The notes beneath the pieces are model-generated. The model saw only the letters and a list, made by a program, of their open reading frames with translations, had not been told where the DNA came from and searched no databases. Positions 48,201-56,889 of a stretch of DNA of 64,000 nucleotides are shown one piece after another. Each line of letters starts with the position of its first letter. Position 1 is the first letter of the stretch. Position numbers and translations under genes: made by a program. The stretch is from Gerris lacustris (taxonomy: Eukaryota; Arthropoda; Insecta; Hemiptera; Gerridae): positions 40,065,628 through 40,129,627 of the forward strand of contig OX578280.1 of the NCBI GenBank assembly GCA_951217055.1, in the 5' to 3' direction.

Positions 48201-50772
48201 CCCAGTATAATATTGTAGTTGTTGTGAGGAGGTAAATTGCATTATTATTTATTTGAGAGATATTCGCAGTATATTACCCTTCATTTCCATACTATGCTTA
48301 TGATTCTTATTTAGGTCTTTAGGGCATTAATAACTCCAAAGTCAGTCCGTTTATGGCTATATTTTACCTCCTTTGAGGCATCTTCAGGCCTAAAAGATTT
48401 TTAAATTTTTATTTCTTATATCTACATTAACTTTTAACTTACATGTTTATATAACATTTTGACACAACTTTTAAACAAAACGTAACACTTTTTTTTAAAA
48501 AAAATACGTGTGGCGTCGCAGGACACCCGTTAGGAACGAAGTTCCTTACGCTTTTCATTAAATATACAAATTATAAATTCACACTACTAAGTGTACGATG
48601 CTAACTACTTGATACATGGCGCAGTTAGAAAAGAGACAAAATTAAAAGTAATTAACTGTTTGTACCTAGCGGAGTTGAGACAAAATTATGAGAAAAACAT
48701 TGTTTGTATCATTGAAGCGAGTGCCTTGCAATAAATACTTATGTATTGAATATTGAGAAAAAATTAATCATGATGAGTTGATATAGTTAAAAAGGAAGGT
48801 GGTAGTAGGTGGGAAACAGGGCTGTTTTCCTCTACCCGACCTACTAATTTAAAATATTATAAAATATATCTCTTCCCTAATCAAAAACGTCTGCTTGTAT
48901 CAGGTTGAAAGTTTACATGCCTGTTCAATTTTACTTTACATTACTTTGTGTATGACGTGTAATAAAAATCGTTACGTTAGAACGTAAGATATCGGTTAAA
49001 ACGTAGTTTTCTCTATTTTAAACGGTTTAGGTCCGCTTTATAAATTTAGCGATCATTAACACTTCATAGCAGTATCGGTGTTGATTTAACTAAAAAAAAA
49101 AAAAATTTTAAAAAGTTGTATGTCTCATTGAATAGAATAAGTTAATTTTTCCCGTCCAAAAATTTCAATTTTACATTTGAACGTTTACGCGAGCGTTGCT
49201 AAAATAAACATGTCTTCCACATCGGTCAACTTTGGCGAGGTAGTTCAAAAGCGAATTTGAGATGAAGAATGAATGCGGTGCGTGTAAAATTAGGTTGTAG
49301 TGTGTAGTTTTCTTACTTTCTTTGATCATCACCAGGCTCACCGATAGTGTAGGAACTCCCATTCTACACTAACCAGTAAACTCCCTCACCCCCCCCCCCC
49401 TTCCGAATAGGACCTGGTCGGGGTAGGTTGGGGGCCCATTGGAGTTTTTCGCGGGGGGGCCCGAAAATTGAAAATCCGGCCCTGGTTAAGGCAAAGAAAA
49501 TAATAATTACAGAATTATAAATAGTAAAGACGGAGATACACATGCCGTCAAATTGGGGAAGTAGCTTGCATGCCAAAAGAAGGAATTTGGCAGTAACTGG
49601 CATACCAAGGATTTTTATTGTTTTTTTTATTAAGAAATTCAATTTAATTGATTACCTCTATATATTTTTATATTTTACATTTAATTACTTTACATTATTT
49701 TATTTTGTGCAATTTCTAACTTCCAAAGCCATTTATAAATTTATCATTGAATCCCTTATTTTCCTTCATTGAGTTACGTGCTACGTCCATTCAAAATGTA
49801 TATCTGTTTTATGTTTAAAGATTTGAAAAATTCGAAATTTACATTTCATATTTTGATTTTTGATTCCCAATTTGAAATAATATTGATATAATATTTGATA
49901 TAATATTGATATTGATATATTTGATTTAGAGAAAGCTGATGTATCGTTCATCCACCATTAGCCTTTAAGTTGAAACTTAGCAACTCAGTTGACACTTCAA
50001 GATCACGTTTGCTTTCAACCGGTCACACCACCCAAGCATGAGTTTTATTTTAGACATGAAATGGTTAAGAAAAAACTGAAACTGTTAAAAAGTTTCTATT
50101 GAAATACGTTAACAAAAACTAAAGAATGTAGAGAGTTTAAAGCGAGAGCGGAACTGCTTTCATATATGGATATTAAAAACAAAGTAAATATGTCAAGTGT
50201 CAATTCTTAGCAAAAAACTGATTTGTTATATTCAACTTTTGATGCTCAACTATATAATTGGGCACTTCTTTAGATGGTTACTTCCCTTATAAACAAAACA
50301 GAAGGGAGTAACAATCTAAAGAAGGTGTACGGAATGTTCTTCTTTAGATCGTTACTCCCTTTTATAAAAACAGAACTGTGATATTCCTTTGTCCCAAAGT
50401 AAAAGTACATTGGACTAAACAACCCTTTGCCTTTGTATTATTTATTTAGTCAAAGTCATTTATATTCTAAAAAAACATAGGGGAGTAACAATCTAAAGAA
50501 GTACCTATAATTGGTCAATTAAACCTTATTGATGAGAACACACCTCTAGTAACTAGATAATGTTAATATTCTTATGTATGCTGGTATAGATGAGGATCTT
50601 TCTCTACTCATGGAAGGAAAGGACAACATCCCAGAACTGTCACGGCTACCTTCCTACCAATAGATTCGGCCTCCTTACCGTAAGTAATCCTCTCTTATCT
50701 GTGGATAATGAGGATGTTATCAGTGTCATCACATTATTCATCCAGGTATTTAGGTCGTTACATTGTTGTTAG
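42292..50772 (+). CDS. Gustatory-receptor-like chemoreceptor, four exons
   Basis: The model joins exons 42292-42879, 43775-43987, 46742-46852 and 50590-50772. All junctions are phase 0 with GT-AG ends (donors TAT|GTAAGT, GAG|GTGATT, TGG|GTAAGT). The product is 364 residues, normal for an insect gustatory receptor of the seven-transmembrane, ligand-gated channel type. Hydrophobic segments appear at about residues 8-25, 32-55, 80-105, 120-140 and 150-170. More follow in exon 2 (FHIITILWKIIIISQTVRLI, then MLVELILDTIILSYHIYLCL). Exon 4 has CHGYLPTNRFGLLT, aligning with the CGFF...LL region, and VISVITLFIQVF in place of the usual TYLVILIQF. AATAAA lies 33 bp after the stop. Exon 3 and the exon 2 donor are the weakest parts. 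The sequence is too divergent to name a receptor subfamily or ligand. Confidence 0.7.
43330..43740. repeat. Interspersed repeat with ATGGCGACCATTTAAC motif (receptor intron 1)
   Basis: It shares TAGAAACCCTTATGCTTTTG and TAGTTCGTCCGTCGCATC with the longer copy at 44790-45770. It also has the CGTTTCCAAAATGGCG block. No frame is preserved. Confidence 0.55.
44405..44600. mobile_element. Partial hAT copy of the 3815-4439 family
   Basis: It begins CAGGGCTCGATTTGAGGCGG and continues with GTTCCGGGACCTCTCC and ATCGGCACTAAGATTTTT. These match the right end of 3815-4439 in inverse orientation. The other end is not recognisable, so it is truncated or rearranged. Confidence 0.7.
44790..45770. repeat. Degenerate internal tandem repeat with AAATGGCGGCCATT-like motifs (receptor intron 2)
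   Basis: Three blocks near 45017, 45228 and 45507 each contain a GTTTC(C)A(A)AATGGCGGCC-like core. TTTTAACC-type sequence and a Lys/Asn-codon-like AACGCAAAAA run follow. The spacing is about 210-280 bp. A related single copy is in intron 1, and the same motif occurs near 63745. Confidence 0.55.
46190..46565. mobile_element. Foldback element with hammerhead-like arms
   Basis: The arms (46190-46345 and 46432-46565) are inverted copies. Each contains a GCCCA...TGGGC hairpin directly followed by GAAATATAGCG. In the left arm (minus strand) the hairpin is preceded by CTTAAGA, one base from CTGAAGA. In the right arm (plus strand) GTGAAGTT precedes it. This suggests paired, decayed hammerhead motifs, as expected of Penelope-like inverted ends. 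Confidence 0.5.
47297..47540. mobile_element. 244-bp hAT MITE nested in a larger hAT element
   Basis: The ends CAGTGGCGTAGCTATGGG and CCCTAGGTACGCCACTG are inverted. The 8-mer ATTGTGAT flanks it exactly (47289-47296 and 47541-47548). It inserted after the host element, since the host's ends lie outside it. Confidence 0.9.
48381..48387 (-). ncRNA. Degenerate hammerhead-like motif
   Basis: The minus strand reads CTGAAGA, then a GCCTC-AAAG-GAGG(T) hairpin, and then TAAAA where GAAA is expected. This is probably a decayed member of the same motif family. Confidence 0.25.
48505..49330 (-). mobile_element. Second copy of the GGAACGAAGTTCC-end element
   Basis: Relative to 21438-22309 this copy is inverted. 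It shares ACGTGTGG(C/T)GTCG, GACACCCG and AGGAACGAAGTTCCTTACGC. Further shared blocks include AAAAGAGACAAAATTAAAAG and GAACGTAAGATATCGGT(T/A). It lies inside the hAT element at 47175-49484. Confidence 0.6.
50263..50506. repeat. Nested hairpins of one repeated arm sequence
   Basis: The arm CTTCTTTAGAT(G/C)GTTACT(T/C)CC occurs at 50264 and 50342. Its complement GGGAGTAACAATCTAAAGAA occurs at about 50304 and 50482. They can form one short and one long hairpin. The block lies in the last receptor intron, 84 bp before the terminal exon. Confidence 0.7.
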
Positions 50773-50805
50773 TGTTTTGACGTTGAAATTTTTTAGTCTT
50801 GCATA

Positions 50806-50811
50806 AATAAA
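50806..50811 (+). promoter_or_regulatory. Poly(A) signal of the chemoreceptor gene
   Basis: AATAAA lies 33 bp after the TAG at 50770-50772. Its position supports the last exon model. Confidence 0.5.
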
Positions 50812-51239
50812 GTAATTGAATACTAAAACATGGTGGCAGCTGTGTTCAAAACGATATAGAGCCATGAGAATACATTATAAAAAGAGAATTTACAGTAGTG
50901 AATAACGTAAATCCGGGTATGAGCTCTCCTCCTATGTTTTCATTTCAGGCAGAGGTGTGGCCTATTTGGAGCCGTCGATTTAGCCGTTTTCGTTCTTGAT
51001 CGGGACTCATATATGTCCTACGTTCACACATCGCGTTTCGGATCCGATTCGTTTTTAAAACGATACATGATCAGATCACACATTAAAAAATACAGGAGAT
51101 CGAAATATTTGTTTTCGATATCTCATAACGGTGACGTCACGAGTAAAACCTTCTTTCTTGTTACCTAATATGTCCGCGAATTTTCACGATGTGTTTTCAA
51201 ACGATGTGTCAACGTAGAAATAGATAAGAATGACGAACG

Positions 51240-51740
51240 TCTCATTAACACATTGATTTTTTTAATGGGCAATAGGGCAGAGGATTTGCTGCTGTCATTC
51301 AAGCTGTCCGAAAAAACGCGTTTCTCGAAGTATTTGGAAAATTTAATTTAAGTTGATACTTGAGAAGGCAGGGCAAAAAATTCGGCAGGCTGAAGAAGCA
51401 TAAAAACAGAAAAATCATGCGGAACTGAGATGGACGCAATGAAAAAAGCTCGTAATAACTTCAAACGGGGTAAATCCAAACCTATACAGAATATGACGCA
51501 AGAGGAAAGACATGCGAAATGTTCTGAGGTCGTGGGTGCCGGAGCAACAGTCAAGCACATGAAGCCTACGCCTACTTGGAGGATGGCCGGGTCAGTCCCA
51601 GCCATATTATTATCAAGGTTTAGTGGAAAATAAAATCACAAAGCTGTGAGTCGCCGGTTTAGATACCGTTGTGGGAAAACTGCCCAAGAATAAGAATGGA
51701 AACTCAACCAAGTCGACTATTTATGTTAAAGGATTGGAGT
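51240..51740 (+). pseudogene. Broken Gypsy-type gag fragment
   Basis: At about 51246-51350 NTLIFLMGNRAEDLLLSFKL followed by SEKTRFSKYLENL can be read. This resembles the Gypsy-type Gag segment with GEEAEDI..SF.L. Downstream, EKAGQKIRQAEEA and further pieces follow with stops and frameshifts. No zinc-knuckle is intact, and no pol or LTR is visible. Confidence 0.6.
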
Positions 51741-51859
51741 GCGCCTAAGGTTGTTGTTCTGACACCAGACGGGTGAGTCCATATTTGTGTCGATTACAGA
51801 TTACACTTAGCTTAATGAAGCGGTTTAGCGAGGAAGACTACCTAGGCCCAAAAGGCACT

Positions 51860-52110
51860 TTTTTACTTTAGCACCCCCCTTGGTTCTACACAATAGTCTG
51901 TCCAACAAAAACAAAAGTCTCACAGGCTTGTGTGTTTGTCTCCCCAAGACATTAAGACTCCTGGGGCAGTTTTATATTTACTATTACTTTATCTTAATAG
52001 TTGATTAGACTAAGGGACAAGGGATTATGATCAAAATTTTATAAACAAGTGCGATATTCCTTTGTCCCAAGGTACATTGGAATAACTATCCCTTCGTCTT
52101 AATAGTAATT
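51860..52110. repeat. Diverged relative of the element inside the 34.98-kb tandem units
   Basis: It starts with TTTTTTACTTTAGCACCCCC and includes TTTGTCTCCCCAAGACATTA, ACTAAGGGACAAGGG and CTATCCCTTCGTCTTAATAG. These correspond to the tandem-unit sequence, partly in the opposite orientation. Confidence 0.6.
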
Positions 52111-52164
52111 TAATTATGTATATATATATATAAATCTATGTATACACCAGGCGACTCAACTCGA

Positions 52165-52608
52165 CCGAAGATATATATTAAAGAGAACTCCTACGACTCA
52201 ACTCGGGGGAACGGTCAGGGTAAGGTGCTAAGAAAAACTTCACAATTCCATCAGCCAACTTTTCGGCAACTTTATGATGTCGCCATCATCAGGGCAAACT
52301 GAAACATACAAATATAATAAAGAGCTAAATACATAAAGAAAGGCAGAGAACATAAAAAAACGAACCGACAGTAAGATCGCGATTACCCGTGACAAAAAAA
52401 GTAGGAAAAATAAAATTGCAAACAAGGCAACTTACATGAGTAAAGGAAAGAATAACACCAGAAAATTTTAAGTAAAAAACTATTTAAGAAGTGTAGAAAG
52501 TAGACGAGAACGAGAGAAAATTCCTGCAGACTCTGAGAAAAGTAAACAAATAAGGGGCGAGACCGTTCCCCCGAGTTGAGTCGTAGGAGTTCTCTTTAAT
52601 ATATATAT
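52165..52608 (-). mobile_element. Inverted-repeat element with a hammerhead-like core
   Basis: The arms at about 52165-52215 and 52560-52605 are inverted copies sharing GAGAACTCCTACGACTCAAC and CGGGGGAACGGTC. Between them, on the minus strand, CTGATGA (52292-52286), a GGCGAC...GTTGCC hairpin and GAAA (52264-52261) follow in hammerhead order. Two inverted ends with a ribozyme motif suggest a Penelope-like remnant; no reverse transcriptase is present. Confidence 0.5.
52261..52292 (-). ncRNA. Hammerhead ribozyme-like core
   Basis: This is the cleanest of the set. It has CTGATGA, a six-pair stem (GGCGAC with GTTGCC, one G-T pair) and GAAA. I could not settle stems I and III by eye, so activity is unproven. 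Confidence 0.45.
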
Positions 52609-52609
52609 A

Positions 52610-52700
<91 letters not shown>
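52605..52700. repeat. AT dinucleotide microsatellite
   Basis: Nearly pure TA repeats run for about 95 bp and end in a short GT run. Such tracts vary in length and are prone to assembly error. Confidence 0.95.
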
Positions 52701-52708
<8 letters not shown>

Positions 52709-53015
52709 CTGTGTATGGACCCAGTACTTATCAGTTAACGGTTAATTTTAGGTTATAGGACTCATTACGCTCTACTGGTCTTTATTTGAGACTTCACTTG
52801 AATCTACTGACGTATATACTTACGTCTAGAAAATACGAGTTCAATACATGGTAAGCAACACTTGTATATAGAGCTTTTTATGTAGACTTTTATAAAGAAC
52901 ACTTTGAAAGAAACGTGCAAGGTGCAAGGAACATTTCTTTCTTAATATAAGTGGCTAGATGGCAGAAGAGGAGTAAAAAAAAAAAATGTAGAGATCAATA
53001 ATTCATTGCGAAACG

Positions 53016-53044
53016 TTTCAACTTTAATAATAAGTCATCTTCAG
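53016..53044 (-). ncRNA. Hammerhead-like core motif
   Basis: The minus strand reads CTGAAGA, an ACTT...AAGT hairpin, then GAAACGTTTCG. The GAAAC followed by a short self-complementary stem resembles the small hammerheads described at Penelope-like element ends. Confidence 0.4.
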
Positions 53045-53129
53045 TCGTAGAAAAACTTTTTTCAATTAGTGGAAAATAATTAAAATTACAAATTAGCAAT
53101 ATAATTGAAATGTTTAATTATAAGTATAA

Positions 53130-54307
53130 TATTAAATTATTGTTCATAATTTAAGTTTTAAACGTTTCTTTCTTAGAACATAAATTAAAGAAATTTATTT
53201 TACTCTATACTTATATTTTATTATCATGAGAACTTATCCTTTGTGAAGCAATTTTAAATTAATTTTGACTTTTAGCAGGGAAGCAGACAGAGAAAAAAAT
53301 ACATTGCGGCGCGTACTGAACGGATTTTAGGATTTCCAGTTCCGGTCTAACATTTTGTCAATTTCGCTACATCATAACAATGATTATTTCTTTGTCCGAA
53401 GCGATATAGAAGTCCGACTAGTTAGGCCGCTCCCTGACTTGGTACGATATCGGTGCGGCATCGGTAAGCTAGTATGCCGATGCGGTAAGATTCTTTACCG
53501 AGCGCCTATATCATACCGATTCGGTACAGATTCTTTACCGCGCGGTAAGGAATCACGCAAAATTTTGATGCTTTTTGACAAAATGGCGCCAAAAATTAAA
53601 CCCTTTCCCTAAGTAATATGTATATTTTTAATTTCCTCTTCAATACCTTTCATTTGAAACCCCACTCAAAATTTTATAAAATTTTTTTTTTTACGTGACA
53701 TGAGTTATCCACCATTTTGGATTTTAACGGCTGATAATATTGAGTTCGCTATATTTTTCCTGTGTGCGCTTCAAAACGATCTTTAATACTGCAAAGTTTC
53801 ATATTTATATCTTTTTTTATTCAGAAGTTATTGGAACCGTACAGAGTGACAGACAAACACAGGAACGAAACTATAAGGGTTTCTTTTTTTGGTATTACTA
53901 ACGAAACCCTAAAAAGGATAAAACTTTACTAATTGTAAAGTAGTCAAAAATTATAAATACATGGAACAGTCTGAAGTTGAGTCCACGAACTCCTGCAACT
54001 GACTAATGAACAGGTAATATTTATTTAAAAAGATAAAAACCAACCCAGGTTTGTTCTCACTGTCTTGCTGTATTTAACTCTAATAAAATTAATAATGTAA
54101 GTCTCAATATTTTTTTTTTTAAAAAGGACAATTTTTACTAATTTTATTTTTATATTAAAAAAATAAAGTATTTACATAAATGTATTAGTATAGGATCTAT
54201 TTAAAGGATTAATACATTTTCAGGTTTTGAGAATGTCCCAACTAAGGAAAGAAATATCAACCAATGTTTTAAAAAAATAAAACAGCCTTTTTATTTACCC
54301 CTCAAGA
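53130..54307. other. Intergenic, repeat-derived
   Basis: No gene is supported. The segment at 53430-53545 repeats an ATTCTTTACCG motif and CCGAT(T/G)CGGT variants. The segment at 53570-53920 resembles the family with TTTCATATTTATATC and ACCGTACAGAGTGACAGACA. Confidence 0.4.
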
Positions 54308-54639
54308 CAGTAGCGTACACAGAAAATTTTTTCGGGGGGGGCCCAACCTAATTTAACTTATATGCGGGTTTAGCATACCCCATAATTTATTATAATTGTA
54401 ATTTCTCCCCCTTTTCAACACTCTAATTTCAATTTCTAACCTCATATTTAATTAAATTAAAATCCTATGAGGTAACACCTCACTATGTGATGTGATCGTT
54501 CTAAAAAACGATTATGTCTCCGATTCCAATAATTCCAAGACAGAAATCTGTTCCAGTTATCAGACATTTTTGATCCCGTTTCTGGCTGTTAGTCTGTCTC
54601 TCGCTCAATCATTGCGAACAATTCTTAAAAACTACTCTT

Positions 54640-55430
54640 TCGATTTTAATGAAATTCAGATGGCAGTTAATTAGCATATAAAAAGTCCATTGTTGGTCCT
54701 ATATAAGGTCCAATCTTCTGGTCCCATTTCCCTCCACCACATTTCTCCACCTGCCACCATTTCTTTCACATGTGCACACACATACATTTATTTACACCTT
54801 ATCTTCAAAAATATTCATCTGATTTTATAAAACTTATCTGATAGAAGCTCACAGATTAATTTTAACTGTCTGCACTGTTTAAATTTTGGTAAATTGATAC
54901 TTTAAATCATGTAAAAATCAAACCAATTTTGACTAATTTAAAAAAGGAGGGAAAATTGAGTAAATTTAACATGAATAAAGTATCAATATAGCAATATTTT
55001 AAGAGCGCAGACGGTTGAAATTATTCTTGGGTTATCTGCGGGCTACTTTAAACAAACCATTAAAATTTCATAAAAATCAGATGAGTACTTTTGAAGATAT
55101 AGGGGTAAATAAATGTATGTCTGTGCGAATGTGGAAGAGAAATAAATAGGTGCAGAAGATTGAAACTTATACGGGACCAGCAATGTTATAACCTAGCTAA
55201 TTATGACCTACCATCAAAATTTCAATAAAATTGGACGAATAGCTTTTAAGATATGTTGGTTAGCAAAAATTGAAGGATAGGCAGACACGGGACCCAAACT
55301 GTACCCTGATGTTGAACAGATTTCTTGGAATTTTTGAAATGGGAGACATAAAAATTGTTCGTTCTTCAGAACTCTCACATATCTTCCGTTTCCTTTGGTA
55401 AGCTCGGAAGCAAAACGTGATCCATACTGC
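54640..55430. repeat. Foldback repeat of the 26.3-kb family
   Basis: The left part (54640-54900) pairs with the inverted right part (54990-55240). Shared blocks are GAGCGCAGACGGTTGAAATT, TTTTGAAGATATAGG and TAAATAAATGTATGT. The tail to 55430 includes GGTAAGCTCGGAAGC, as in the half copy at 22.5-22.8 kb. Confidence 0.65.
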
Positions 55431-55754
55431 AAAAGCAAACGTGGATTTGGAGCACATACGAATTTCAATTTTTTATCTAGAAGAGAATTCTTCTCTAAAA
55501 AAATTAAATACCTATTGCAAAATAAAAAAATCATTCGCTCATTCGCTGGGTAATTACATGGGACATTTAACATCAAATGTTTTCTGAACGCTTTTTTAGT
55601 TTTTAGATTTAAATTTACAATTACTATGTAATGTGAATCAGTTTTTTCACAAAATGATAAACCGATTTATTTATATTGCCTCTGTTTTCCCACTACTAGC
55701 AATCAGGCCGATTCATTGTACTCATATCCTAATCAATTCAATGCACTTAATTCT

Positions 55755-56515
55755 ATAGCAAAAAATCCGGGCCTAGCTGTCAATCGGAGCAGTCTATTTT
55801 TACGAATCCAAATTCAATTCATTGCATTAGGATTCGTAATGAATTGAAGCTGTCCAATAATGCAACCTATGCTATTGAACTGGACTAAAACCACAAAAAA
55901 ATCATTGAATTCAATTGGCGAAAAATCGGGCCCAGCAGAAATCGGGTCGATCAAGTTTAATGTTGTTAGTTCCACTGGCAAAAATCAAGGCCTAGTCGGC
56001 AAATGAGCCGATTTATTTCATGCATCCTAATTTAATTCAATGAATCTAATTCCATCAGCAAAAATCTCGGTCCAGCCAAAATCGGGCCGCTATAGTGTTA
56101 AATAGTTTTAGTTTCATCGACAAAAATCCGGGCCCAGCCGATAGTCGGGCCGGTATAGTGTTTAATAGTTTTAGTTTCATCGACAAAAATCCGGGCCCAG
56201 CCGACAATCGGGCCGGTATAATGTTTAATAAATTTAATTCCATCACCCAAAATCCGGGCCCAGCCGACAGTCGGGCCGGTATAGTGTTTAATAAATTCAA
56301 TTCCATCGGCAAAATCCGGGCCCAGCCGACAGTCGGGCCGGTATAGTGTTTAATAAATTTAATTCCATCGGCAAAATCCGGGCCCAGCCGATGGTCGGGC
56401 CGGTATAGTGTTTAATAAATTTAATTCCATCGGCAAAATCCGGGCCCAGCCGACAATCGGGCCGGTATAGTGTTGAATGAAATTAATTCTATTGGCAAAT
56501 CCGGGCCGAGCTTAT
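55755..56515. repeat. GC-rich minisatellite with a unit of about 61 bp
   Basis: At least seven good units and several decayed ones to the left share AATCCGGGCCCAGCCGA, GTCGGGCCGGTATAGTG and TTTAATAAATTTAATTCCAT. The right-hand copies are the most alike, so expansion was probably on that side. Open frames through the array come from its period near a multiple of three and are not evidence of a gene. Confidence 0.9.
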
Positions 56516-56615
56516 TTAGGGTGATTAAGTGTATACACACCATAAGAAAATTATTAATTAATTCCTTTTACTGAAAATTATTTACAGACAATTCAAATGC
56601 ATCTGTCATTACTGT

Positions 56616-56837
56616 TGTTGCGAAACTTAGCTTCTCTATGGGGGGGCGCCAGGGGTAAATCTTTATTTAGAATTTTTAAGTTTTTTTGTTGTATGTGCAA
56701 CCTTGAGAGTTTAGACGAAAAAACGTGTATAAACAACAACGCTTGCTTCGAATTATATCCTGAATTGTGTGTTAGCAAGGAAACGTGTGTTTTGTGTTCT
56801 TTTTGCTTTCCCACGATTTCTGACTCGGTATTGAACA
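56616..56837 (+). repeat. 5' LTR
   Basis: It is 222 bp, starts TG and ends CA (TGTTGCGAAAC...TATTGAACA). It appears identical to the 3' LTR. Confidence 0.95.
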
Positions 56838-56840
56838 TTT

Positions 56841-56857
56841 TGGCGACCGTGACAGGA
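56841..56857 (+). promoter_or_regulatory. Primer-binding site, probably tRNA-Arg
   Basis: TGGCGACCGTGACAGGA starts three bases after the LTR. Its complement ends in CCA and resembles the 3' end of an insect tRNA-Arg as I remember it (TCCTGTCACGGTCG plus CCA). The site is clear; the tRNA identity is from memory. Confidence 0.75.
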
Positions 56858-56889
56858 CTTGATACTTGATCCATAATTACCTTATCGAT

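Larger units (their letters stand above)
47175..49484. mobile_element. 2.3-kb hAT-type element with nested insertions (receptor intron 3)
   Basis: The ends CAGGGCCGGATATAG and ATCCGGCCCTG are inverted, and the 8-mer GTTAAGGC flanks both sides (47167-47174 and 49485-49492). Inside lie a complete small hAT (47297-47540), the family GC block near 47905-47935 (CCCCCGGACCCCC), and a diverged copy of the GGAACGAAGTTCC element (about 48505-49330). No transposase frame is present. The exact duplication shows that the whole composite sits in one target site. Confidence 0.85.

Noticed and set aside
56055..56346. Open frames on both strands through the GC-rich repeat
   Set aside because: They arise from the periodic minisatellite, and the products are only repeated peptides.
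56866..56889. Earlier TTG start for the BEL polyprotein
   Set aside because: A normal ATG with a plausible N-terminus occurs 24 bases later, and TTG initiation is unlikely in an animal.
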